Made by a program: the position numbers and the translations under genes. Of a DNA stretch of 64,000 nt, positions 55,520-64,000 are shown piece by piece. Positions within the stretch are counted from its first letter, which is position 1. Every line of letters starts with the position of its first letter. Source of the stretch: Agapanthus africanus (taxonomy: Eukaryota; Streptophyta; Magnoliopsida; Asparagales; Amaryllidaceae); assembly GCA_030015575.1 (NCBI GenBank), contig JASDDO010000024.1, forward strand, positions 218,260,996 to 218,324,995, in the 5' to 3' direction. Under the pieces are notes generated by a model, which did not search any database, was not told where the DNA came from, and was given only the letters and a program-made list of their open reading frames with translations.

Positions 55520-58500
55520 ATGGCCACCAACTGCACCAACTGCTCGAAGTGCAACTGCAACGGACGCCCCACCTCACCTAGAGGTGTAGCATATGGGCCC
55601 CAGGCGGCTTCCTTCCTGACCCTGCCGGTAGGCCAGTTGACTCAGGCCACCACCGGCTTGTTCTTCGGGACCATGGTCCCACCTATAAGCTTCTCGGCAC
55701 CGATACCCACACCGGAAGCGAACAAGAAGTCGGTGTTCGACCGGCTCACTGCTACTCCGACCCCTGTCAGCGGGTCGCCTGCTACTGGACCAACAGCCTC
55801 CGTTTTCACCAGGCTGGGTCAGAACTATAAGGTGGCTGTCCCAAGGAGGGCAACGGCCGCTGCTTTGGAAGTCGTTAAAGCGACTTCTCCTATCAGAGAG
55901 TCAGTCTTCACAAGATTGACGGTTCCTACTCCTCCCCCAGCTGGTCAGAAGGCATCAGTCTTCGACAGGCTGACATCAACAGTTACCCCACGCTCAAACG
56001 GGGGGCAGCAAGAAACCATCTCAATCTCCGAGCCGGTCCCGGCGGCTCGTCGTGCGCGACGTCGCCATTGGCAGCGAGTAAGGAAAGCAGGGGGCAACTC
56101 CCCCTCAGGGCTAACCCCACCTGCTCCAGTGGTGGAAGTCGATGCTGCTGTTCCAACTGGGAACAGCTTTGAAATGCTGAGGAAAGTGAGAAAGAACTCC
56201 CCGGTGGCTACGTTGAAAAAGTCTCCTCCACCCATGGAAAAAGCTCCGGAGACGAAACAGGAACAGCCTCCTCAACGGCTGTCAGCGAAAGTTTATAAAA
56301 TTTGGCGGAGGGTTCAGGACTCCGTGATTGACTCAGACCACTTCCGTCGCCAGAACAGGGCAAGGGTGGAAAAAGACAAAAACCGCCCCGCCAAACAACA
56401 GGGGGCAACGAATGCTAGGATGCCCACTTCAATGGCTCCTTCAACCTCAAAGGCCCATAAAAGGAAGAGGCCAGAAAAAGCTCCCATGACGCTGGCAAAG
56501 CCTAAGAACGGTGAACCTAAACGCCCCAAGTCAGGGGGCATCACAGTTCATACGGTCTATATGGCTTCGGGGAAAGAAGAAAGTCGTACTTCTATGGGTC
56601 ACCGACCGCTTACCCGGTCAGTGACCAAGTCTCAGGAGCAGCAACAAAAGCTCCAGGAGATGATGACTACAATGGCTGCACTCACGGGGCCAAAAGAGAA
56701 TCCTGAGACGTCCTCAGATGAACGTCAAGAAGAAGAGACCGACGCCGAGTTCCTTCGCCGAATGCTCGAAAAGAGAGACCAAGAGGCTGCTGAACAAGCA
56801 GCCAATATACAGCGCATGGGCCTTCTCTTCCAGGATATGATAGGGATGATGATACAACCAGAATCCCCGACTGAAGAACCCCCGATCGTCCTTGGGGATG
56901 ATAGGGGAGAAACATCAAACCCTCAGCCCGTTCTATCGACGGCTAAAGAAGACACAATCTCTAAAACAGATCTGGACGAATATATAGCCCAGCAGATAAA
57001 AGTTCATCACGCGGCCGAAGCAGCCGGCCACGTTGTAAAAACGGGGCGGCCATACCCGGGCTGGTATGACCAAATTAAGTACCCGCCAGGTTACACAATT
57101 CCAAAGTTTCATGTCTACAAGGGGACCGGCAATCCCCATCAACATGTTGCCCAATTCAGGGCGCTTTGTGGTAACACTGGAGGCGACGACAAGCTCTTGT
57201 TGCGCCAGTTTGTTGGAAGCTTATCAGATACGGCTTTCGAGTGGTATTCAGAGCTCCCCAACGACTCCATTAAAACCTTCGCAGAGATGGAGCTGCTCTT
57301 CACCCAACGCTTTGCAAGTGCCAGCGAACGTACTCCGATGACGGCGCTGATTAACGCCAGGGTAAAGCCCGGCGAGACATGGGTCCAGTACGCTATACGG
57401 TGGCGTAATTTATGGTCTAAATGTGAACAACGTATAGAAGAAGCCCCTGCGGTGGGAATGTTTGTTGGAACCCTTGATCCACAAGCAACCATTTCGCAGT
57501 TTATGATGTTCTTCAAGCCAACTTCTTTCCAGGCTTTGATCGACAAATTGGCGCAGATGGACCAGATGGGCCATAAACCTCCTCTTCCGAAGCCGGACTC
57601 TCGAAACGACAAAGGAAAGGGAAAAGCGATCATCGTCGCTAATGCCCAACAGCAACCGAACGACTCGAAGCCGGTTGCTCGTCCAAATAACACGCGCCCA
57701 TACGTACCCCTTGAGGACAGGATGGGACGTGCTTACTCCTTCCCCCGTGATAAAACAAGGAGGTTATTTGAGCTGGCATTGCGCAATAGGCTTATAAATC
57801 TGCCGGATCCAAAACGTCCGTCACAACCAAGTGACGCTAACGAGCCTAATTATTGCCCTTACCATCGAGTGTTAGGACATCCAATCGAAGACTGTTACGT
57901 GTTCAAAAATTGGCTCGAAAACCAGTACCGTCAGGGCAAGTTTGCACTATCTGACAAATGGAAGGTGAACCCTCCGCAGCCCCACACCTATAAGGGAACG
58001 AATACGCCGGGGGCAACATGCTCCGTCATTGAAGAAGCTCCCTGGGAGGTTGTATTATCAGCCAAAACGAGGAGAATGCTAAATGAGCTGCAGACCTGTC
58101 CAGCGGTCAAATGGAAGAACCCCTTAGAGCCGCAGGTTATTGAGGGGATGTTGAAACCACGTCCGACTCCGAAGGCCGATGGTGGTAGTTCAAGCGTTCA
58201 TAACCAGCCGTCAAAATCTTCGAAAAAGAAGAAGAAGAAATCTAAGAAGCCCGTGAAGCCCGGCGACAAGCGCACGGACTTACAAAAGCAAATCGACGCG
58301 CTGGATGAATATAACCAAAGGGTGCGGACTCCCATTACGCTCCAAGATTTTCTTGATCACGTCTTTCAAAAAGAAGATGAGGAAGAAGCTTCATCGGATG
58401 AATCCGACGGAGATGTGGCAAGCTGTCATATGATCTCTCACTCGACCTCGAACGATGAAGGGACTTCTGGCACCGAAACGCCGGGGGCAAATACTGAGTC

Positions 58501-61500
58501 AAGGGTTCCGGAATTATCAATAGAAATGATTGACGCGTTTCTTAGTGAAGCTCGATTGAAAAGTAAAGCGGATCAAGAACGCGAGACGGCGATATTCGAA
58601 ACGGCCAAGCGCCAGCGACTTGAGGGAGGAGCTGAGATGATCCCACTGAAGCAAAATGCCTCCACCGCTGACAAAAGCCAATTTAAGATAAAAAAGAAGT
58701 TCGCTAAGGCCATGTCGATGGGCATGAAGCTACCACCCTCAGAAGAAAAAGTTACTAGCGTGGTAGAAATGCATCCCTCTTATTGCTTATATCATCAGAA
58801 GGTCTCACATTCTACACAAGAGTGCAAAGCGTTCGATAAATGGTGGCAAGAATACGTCGCTAATCAACAACGATTTAAACGGGAAAAGCGCAAGGTTCGT
58901 CGGGAGCAAAGAAACACGACCAAGGTGCTTGAAAGAACTGCCGGCAACTGTCACATGGTTAACACTACCAGGTCACAAGTGCCCACATTTGGGAGCGACT
59001 CTGATGAGGAACTAGAGATCGCCCCTCTCTTTAAAGAATCAACTTCGGGAAAAGAAGAAGAACCGAAGTCTTGCGAAAATATACAGCTGAGGAATCGGAC
59101 ACTGCCTGAAAAGAACCTCGGACCCTCGAATAGAAAAGATAAAGGGAAAGAGAAGGTCTCTGAAGACATCACTTTGGATGACCAAGTCGCGGAAGAGTTA
59201 ACCGCCAAAAATCCGCCAAAGAGGAGTAAAGTGGATTACAATGTCTTAGGGCATCTGAGGAAGCTACCTTCACAACTCAGCATCCTCGATGCCTTGTTAC
59301 TATCAAAGGAGGCGAGAGACTCTTTGATTAAGGCACTACAAGATCCGGACCAGTTCCAAGCCTTCTTGGCCGAAGAAAAGATGAAAGACGAATTGGAAGA
59401 AGTGCACACAGCCGACGTTGCTTTTGGTGATGAAGATCTTCTTCTCGGGACGTGTGAACACAATCGCCCTCTTTATGTCTCAGGATACTGCCATGACATA
59501 AAGATAGGTAAAATCTTGGTCGATAACGGATCGTCCGTCAATTTACTCAACGTACGAGTGTTAAAGGAGATTTGCATGAGCGTCCAACACCTCGCCCGAG
59601 ACAAGATCACTATCTCCGGTTTCGACTCTCAATCCTCAAAGACTCTTGGATCTGTGATATTGACGCTACGCTTCGGGTTGCTCGTCACAGACATCAAATT
59701 CCATGTTATAGATGCCAAGACGTGCTATAATGCTCTGCTCGGCCGACCATGGCTACACGAGTACAACATCATCCCTTCTACACAGCATCAGTGCATGAAG
59801 TATTCCAGGGATGGCCTCGAGTACACTGTGGCCGGAGAGTTGAATCCGTTTTCCGTGAACGAAGTTCGCAAGTATGAAGATGCCAAATACTTCTTGCCGA
59901 GCTTCGAAGACACGGAAAGGTGTCACAAACCAGAGAACAAAACTAATGCCACCATCCCTGTCTTCGGCAGTGACACCGAGGAGGAGGATATAATTTATTC
60001 AGGTCCATCCCAATCTACCAGGCCAGGACCATCCGTTCCTTCGTTGATCTTCGGTAGTGATTCAGAGGATGAAGTTCATGCTATATTCCCTGCTCGGCCT
60101 TCGATACGGATTTCCGCTGATGAAGAGCGAAGTCTGCAGATAACCTTGGTGCCACTTGAACATTACAAAGAACTGGATGCACTCGACACCAACAGCGTAG
60201 AAGAATTGCAGACATTCTATATCCCTCCCGGTCGAAGGGGCGAGAAGGCAATCTTATTCTACCGTTCTGAAGAGAACAAAGTAGAAAAAGAAGTTTGGCA
60301 TGGCGCAGATCCCACGCTCGACAGGCTTCAGCCTATCCGTCTCCCCCGGTATTATACCGAAGGTTTGAAGAAACTGCTAAAACGTCAGGGGATGTCCTTC
60401 ACACAGACCGTTAGAAAAGCCAAATTCTATGACAAGGTCTGGAATATTCCCGGGACCCAATGCAAACTGCCTAACGGGAAAGTAGAAACCAAAGGGCTTG
60501 GGTACATCCGGCCAAAGAAGCGGGAGCTAGTAAACAGCTGTTATGCCATGTATGACTTCGATGAAGAGGCGGACGCTCAATGGGAGGACGCTAATCTTGA
60601 ACCAGCAAAAGTTCCTGATACAAAACCGCCCAGTCCATCGTCCGAAGACCAGATGAGCAAACTTATAAGGGATGCGAGTCAAAAAGCCCGAGACGATCAC
60701 GATCGTGAAATGGCAATCTATGAGAAAGCTAAGACACAGCGCCTCCACCAACAGGCAGTAAAGAACGAAGATGCCGCTCCTTGTCAACCTGCTACAAAAA
60801 AGGTGCGACGCGAGAACAAAAACAAGTCGAAAGGCAAGAGAGGCGCTCGACAACTACAAAGCAGAGCTAAGAAGCCGCGCATCCGAGAATCGAGCGTTAT
60901 TGACTTAGCCCTCGGGAAGAAAATGGGTCTAGCATACTCTTTTCCTCGGAACAAAACAAAGAAAATATTCGATCTCGCTCTAAAACATCAAATGCTTACG
61001 TTGCCAGAGTCTAAACACCCTGAACAAGCAGGCAAGGTCTCCAACCCGAAGTATTGCTTTTACCATCAAGTAGTAGGGCATTCGCTTGAAGATTGCTTCA
61101 CCTTTAAGAATTGGGTTGAGGACCAATATCAGCTTGGCAAATTCGCGTTGTCTGACAGTTGGAGGGTAGCGCCGCCGCAAAAGCACGAACCCGAAAACAC
61201 AAGAATAAAACCAACTCCGCATTGGGATTGTCAGAAAATTTACACCTGCCATGTAATAACAATATTAAAAGAAGGGTCCGAGGACATGAACAACCTCCCT
61301 TGGTGCTTTGAAAACGGCAGCGATGAAGTAATCTCAGAATTTCCCCCAGCTCCGAGAGAACTGGAAGATGGAATCCATACCACTGCAGATAATCTCAAGA
61401 AAATTGAGTTAGGGACGGAAAATGACCCGCGACCGACATTCATCAGCGAACTGCTATCTGGAGAAAGGGTGGCTGCGTTAAAGGACGTGCTTCTACAGCA

Positions 61501-64000
61501 CAAAGATTGCTTCGCGTGGAACTATTCCGAAATGCCGGGACTAGATCCAGAAATCGCTGTGCACAAATTGGCGATATCCCCGGACATCAAGCCAGTCAAG
61601 CAAGCGCCGAGAAGAATGCGGCTCGAGCTTGAGATGAGCATCAACGCCGAAGTCAAAAAGCTGATAGATTCAGGCTTCATTCAGGAAGTCCAATACCCTG
61701 AATGGATCGCCAACATCGTCCCGGTGATGAAGAAAAATGGGACAGTGCGCATATGCGTGGACTTCCGGGATCTCAATAAAGCCTGCCCAAAAGATGATTT
61801 CCCAGTGCCAGTCACCGAACTGATGATAGACAACACATCCACTCATGAGGTTTTCTCCTTCATGGATGGCTCATCGGGATATAATCAAATAAAAATGCAC
61901 CCTGAAGATCAGAAGCACACAGCCTTCAGGACTCCGCTTGGTATATTTTGTTATAAAGTGATGCCTTTCGGTTTGAAGAACGCCGGTGCCACTTATCAGA
62001 GGGCCATGACGAAAATCTTCGACGACCTTATACACAAAATCGTCGAATGCTATATCGACGATCTCGTGGTCAAGAGCAAATCATACGAGGAACATCTCGA
62101 GCATCTGAAGACTGTATTTCAACGCCTTCGGCAATACAACTTGAAGATGAATCCTCTTAAATGTGCGTTCGGGGTTTCCTCGGGCAAGTTCCTGGGATTC
62201 GTCGTTCGACACCGAGGTATTGAAATAGATCCGTCAAAGATCAAAGCGATCATGGAAATGCCTCCACCGAGGACTCTCAAACAGCTGCGGTCTCTCCAAG
62301 GGAAACTCGCGTATATACGGCGATTCATAGCCAACCTTTCAGGAAAGTGCCGTCCTTACAGCCACCTGATGAAGAAGGGAACCCCATTTGTTTGGGACCA
62401 AAAATGCCAAGGCGCACTGGATGAGATCAAGCAATACCTGCAGAACCCTCCGGTGTTGGCTGCTCCAGTTAAGGGGAAGCCTCTTATTCTTTATACAACC
62501 GCCCTCGAAGGTTCTTTAGGCGCATTATGGGCACAAGAGAACGATCAAGGGAAAGAAAGAGCACTTTACTACTTAAGTCGAGTCCTGCTGGGGGCAGAAA
62601 GCAACTACTCTCCCATTGAAAAACACTGCCTGGCGTTGATCTTCGCAATAACAAAGCTTAGGCACTACGCGTTGGCGCACGAGGTCCGTCTGATTTCAAA
62701 AGTGGACCCTCTTAAATATCTAATGTCAAAAGCCATATTGACAGGACGACTCGCTAAATGGGCCCTGCTCTTGATGGAATTCTCGATAACGTATCAACCT
62801 CTCAAGGCAGTGAAAGGCCAGGCCATCGCCGACTTCCTCGCTGAGCATCCGATACCCGCCGATTCTCCTATGAATTGCGATCTTCCAGACGAACATGCGT
62901 TCGATGCGATCGACGGCGATAATATTCGATGGGAGCTTTATTTCGATGGAGCATCTTCCATGAAGAAACGCAAACAAAGTACCCCTATAATTAAATCAGG
63001 GGTAGGACTCATCTTTGTAACTCCACAAGGAGGAATAATGCGCTACGCCTTCTCCCTAACGGAGCCGAGAACAAACAATGAAGCCGAATACGAAGCTCTG
63101 ATAGCAGGCCTTGAAATCGCCATTGACATGGAAATTGAAGATCTCCTCATATACGGTGATTCCCAACTGGTCGTTAGTCAAGTAAACGGCGATTACCAAA
63201 CATGCAAACCGGAATTGGTAAAATACGGCGAAAAAGTGCAACAACTGCTAACCCAAATTCCCTCATATACTTTGGAGAGCATACCGCGCGCGGAAAACAG
63301 CAAAGCGGACGCACTAGCCAAACTTGCTAAAGAACTGGCGGACGAGAACCTCGACGACATTAGAATCGTGGTACAAAGCCGTCGAGTGCTTGCCCCAACA
63401 GAAATATCTCCAGGGTCATATAAAGAAAATGGAGCAACTGAGGAGACAACCCTGCAAATAAAAGACAGGGAAAATACCGAGGACTGGAGAGAAGTCTTCA
63501 TAGATTACTTCAAGTTCCACCGAATACCTGAAGAGGCGTCCACAAGACATCAGCTCACGAAACGAGCTCTGTCTGTCGCTTTCGTCAATGATACTCTATA
63601 CAAGAGGTCGTTCGACTCTCTGTGGTTAAGATGCTTAGGACCTGACGAAGCGAGAAGGGTCGTCCAAGAAGTTCACGACGGACTCTGCGGTTCCCACCAA
63701 GCAGGCCCTAAGATGAAGTTGAAGATAAAGCGGATGGGCTATTACTGGTCCACGATGATGCAGGATTGCCTGGAATATGCGAGGCAATGTCATCCATGCC
63801 AAATTCATGGGGACTTCATCCATCAGCATCCCAATCCACTGCATCCAACAATGGCTAGTTGGCCATTCGAAATGTGGGGAACTGACATAGTCGGTCCCAT
63901 CGAACCAGCATCGTCAAAGGGACATCGTTTCATCTTGGCGACGACTGATTACTTCTCCAAATGGGCAGAGGCAGTACCATTGAGGGAAGTGAAGACGGAG
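55520..64000 (+). CDS. gag-pol: Element F gag-pol polyprotein (open at window end)
   Basis: A single frame of 2827 codons from ATG 55520 with no stop that I could find. Order (residues): N-terminus with four SVF(D/T)RL motifs at 71, 94, 128 and 146; basic/Pro-rich region; capsid core about 515-680; Cys/His knuckle at 779 (YCPYHRVLGHPIEDC); a second at 1089 (YCLYHQKVSHSTQEC); aspartic protease with the variant site VDNGSS (D1335) and LLGRPWL; a third knuckle at 1846 (YCFYHQVVGHSLEDC); RT with CVDFRDLNKACPKDDFP and YIDD (2178); RNase H; a second RNase H (ELYFDGASS, NNEAEYEAL, YGDSQLV) typical of Tat; the integrase zinc finger (about 2718-2765) and the first catalytic Asp (WGTDIVGP). It is truncated only by the window. 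The leader 55368-55519 contains an upstream ATG (55453) in another frame. Confidence 0.9.
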   Translation, partial: MATNCTNCSKCNCNGRPTSPRGVAYGPQAASFLTLPVGQLTQATTGLFFGTMVPPISFSAPIPTPEANKKSVFDRLTATPTPVSGSPATGPTASVFTRLGQNYKVAVPRRATAAALEVVKATSPIRESVFTRLTVPTPPPAGQKASVFDRLTSTVTPRSNGGQQETISISEPVPAARRARRRHWQRVRKAGGNSPSGLTPPAPVVEVDAAVPTGNSFEMLRKVRKNSPVATLKKSPPPMEKAPETKQEQPPQRLSAKVYKIWRRVQDSVIDSDHFRRQNRARVEKDKNRPAKQQGATNARMPTSMAPSTSKAHKRKRPEKAPMTLAKPKNGEPKRPKSGGITVHTVYMASGKEESRTSMGHRPLTRSVTKSQEQQQKLQEMMTTMAALTGPKENPETSSDERQEEETDAEFLRRMLEKRDQEAAEQAANIQRMGLLFQDMIGMMIQPESPTEEPPIVLGDDRGETSNPQPVLSTAKEDTISKTDLDEYIAQQIKVHHAAEAAGHVVKTGRPYPGWYDQIKYPPGYTIPKFHVYKGTGNPHQHVAQFRALCGNTGGDDKLLLRQFVGSLSDTAFEWYSELPNDSIKTFAEMELLFTQRFASASERTPMTALINARVKPGETWVQYAIRWRNLWSKCEQRIEEAPAVGMFVGTLDPQATISQFMMFFKPTSFQALIDKLAQMDQMGHKPPLPKPDSRNDKGKGKAIIVANAQQQPNDSKPVARPNNTRPYVPLEDRMGRAYSFPRDKTRRLFELALRNRLINLPDPKRPSQPSDANEPNYCPYHRVLGHPIEDCYVFKNWLENQYRQGKFALSDKWKVNPPQPHTYKGTNTPGATCSVIEEAPWEVVLSAKTRRMLNELQTCPAVKWKNPLEPQVIEGMLKPRPTPKADGGSSSVHNQPSKSSKKKKKKSKKPVKPGDKRTDLQKQIDALDEYNQRVRTPITLQDFLDHVFQKEDEEEASSDESDGDVASCHMISHSTSNDEGTSGTETPGANTESRVPELSIEMIDAFLSEARLKSKADQERETAIFETAKRQRLEGGAEMIPLKQNASTADKSQFKIKKKFAKAMSMGMKLPPSEEKVTSVVEMHPSYCLYHQKVSHSTQECKAFDKWWQEYVANQQRFKREKRKVRREQRNTTKVLERTAGNCHMVNTTRSQVPTFGSDSDEELEIAPLFKESTSGKEEEPKSCENIQLRNRTLPEKNLGPSNRKDKGKEKVSEDITLDDQVAEELTAKNPPKRSKVDYNVLGHLRKLPSQLSILDALLLSKEARDSLIKALQDPDQFQAFLAEEKMKDELEEVHTADVAFGDEDLLLGTCEHNRPLYVSGYCHDIKIGKILVDNGSSVNLLNVRVLKEICMSVQHLARDKITISGFDSQSSKTLGSVILTLRFGLLVTDIKFHVIDAKTCYNALLGRPWLHEYNIIPSTQHQCMKYSRDGLEYTVAGELNPFSVNEVRKYEDAKYFLPSFEDTERCHKPENKTNATIPVFGSDTEEEDIIYSGPSQSTRPGPSVPSLIFGSDSEDEVHAIFPARPSIRISADEERSLQITLVPLEHYKELDALDTNSVEELQTFYIPPGRRGEKAILFYRSEENKVEKEVWHGADPTLDRLQPIRLPRYYTEGLKKLLKRQGMSFTQTVRKAKFYDKVWNIPGTQCKLPNGKVETKGLGYIRPKKRELVNSCYAMYDFDEEADAQWEDANLEPAKVPDTKPPSPSSEDQMSKLIRDASQKARDDHDREMAIYEKAKTQRLHQQAVKNEDAAPCQPATKKVRRENKNKSKGKRGARQLQSRAKKPRIRESSVIDLALGKKMGLAYSFPRNKTKKIFDLALKHQMLTLPESKHPEQAGKVSNPKYCFYHQVVGHSLEDCFTFKNWVEDQYQLGKFALSDSWRVAPPQKHEPENTRIKPTPHWDCQKIYTCHVITILKEGSEDMNNLPWCFENGSDEVISEFPPAPRELEDGIHTTADNLKKIELGTENDPRPTFISELLSGERVAALKDVLLQHKDCFAWNYSEMPGLDPEIAVHKLAISPDIKPVKQAPRRMRLELEMSINAEVKKLIDSGFIQEVQYPEWIANIVPVMKKNGTVRICVDFRDLNKACPKDDFPVPVTELMIDNTSTHEVFSFMDGSSGYNQIKMHPEDQKHTAFRTPLGIFCYKVMPFGLKNAGATYQRAMTKIFDDLIHKIVECYIDDLVVKSKSYEEHLEHLKTVFQRLRQYNLKMNPLKCAFGVSSGKFLGFVVRHRGIEIDPSKIKAIMEMPPPRTLKQLRSLQGKLAYIRRFIANLSGKCRPYSHLMKKGTPFVWDQKCQGALDEIKQYLQNPPVLAAPVKGKPLILYTTALEGSLGALWAQENDQGKERALYYLSRVLLGAESNYSPIEKHCLALIFAITKLRHYALAHEVRLISKVDPLKYLMSKAILTGRLAKWALLLMEFSITYQPLKAVKGQAIADFLAEHPIPADSPMNCDLPDEHAFDAIDGDNIRWELYFDGASSMKKRKQSTPIIKSGVGLIFVTPQGGIMRYAFSLTEPRTNNEAEYEALIAGLEIAIDMEIEDLLIYGDSQLVVSQVNGDYQTCKPELVKYGEKVQQLLTQIPSYTLESIPRAENSKADALAKLAKELADENLDDIRIVVQSRRVLAPTEISPGSYKENGATEETTLQIKDRENTEDWREVFIDYFKFHRIPEEASTRHQLTKRALSVAFVNDTLYKRSFDSLWLRCLGPDEARRVVQEVHDGLCGSHQAGPKMKLKIKRMGYYWSTMMQDCLEYARQCHPCQIHGDFIHQHPNPLHPTMASWPFEMWGTDIVGPIEPASSKGHRFILATTDYFSKWAEAVPLREVKTE

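Larger units (their letters stand above)
52779..64000 (+). mobile_element. Element F: Tat-lineage Ty3/gypsy retrotransposon, apparently intact 5' part
   Basis: LTR 52779-55367 begins TGTTGAATT and ends GGGGAACA, with TGTT/AACA inverted termini. A primer site, TGGCACGCCCGGTGGGAC, starts at 55373, and one gag-pol frame runs from 55520 to the window end. Left target copy is probably GGCTC (52774-52778). A second, non-canonical RNase H after the normal one marks the Tat lineage. No breaks are visible, so it is the youngest or best-preserved element here. Confidence 0.88.

Noticed and set aside
57139..57693. Minus-strand frames of 60-180 codons opposite the element F polyprotein
   Set aside because: Shadows of a strongly supported plus-strand coding region; no family resemblance.

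Overview
This window is plant nuclear DNA, almost certainly an angiosperm with a large genome. About 97% of it is a set of Ty3/gypsy LTR retrotransposons nested inside one another. I see no convincing host protein-coding gene and no true tRNA or rRNA gene. The lineage assignments (Athila, chromovirus/Tekay-like, Tat) rest on protein motifs, primer-binding sites and layout read by eye. The species is not determined.

Layout. Positions 1-2328 hold small DNA-transposon remnants (a hairpin MITE, a GAGCTCGA-rich non-autonomous element, a candidate Helitron 3' end). Element C (2329-42075, target duplication CTATT) is a Tat-like element with gag but no pol. It carries two genes on the opposite strand and an array of ~88-bp hairpin repeats. 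Inside C sits chromovirus A1 (7125-38549, duplication ATCCC) with ~3.2-kb LTRs. A1 is split twice: an Athila element (8367-18158, minus, duplication CTCCA) lies in its 5' LTR, and a non-autonomous long-LTR element B (23449-33689, minus, duplication TCGAT) lies between its RNase H and integrase. A1's intact 3' LTR shows the empty site for the Athila insertion. Only 71 bp after C begins a second element of the same family, D (42147 onward), with the same gag / antisense gene / hairpin-array order. D's array holds a 2.0-kb solo LTR (46030-48037, duplication TCCAG). D is then cut by element E (48977-52778, chromovirus-type LTR plus a nucleocapsid-only ORF). E is cut by element F (52779 to the window end), a Tat-type element with one uninterrupted gag-pol frame of 2827 codons that is still open at 64000.

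How the parts work together. A1 and F encode the full retrotransposition set (capsid, protease, RT, RNase H, integrase). A1 is broken by nonsense changes and insertions; F looks intact as far as it is visible. B, C, D and E keep LTRs and packaging-type proteins but lack polymerases in the visible parts, so they probably depended on enzymes supplied by relatives.

The two most unusual systems are these. First, the C/D family pairs sense gag with two antisense genes that have promoter-like and poly(A)-like signals and, for one, introns; the genes are separated by a tandem array whose repeat unit folds into stems with compensatory changes. Second, chromovirus A1 has its gag-pol frame interrupted by three short GT-AG introns and has a splice-acceptor-like sequence just before its start codon, which B and E share.
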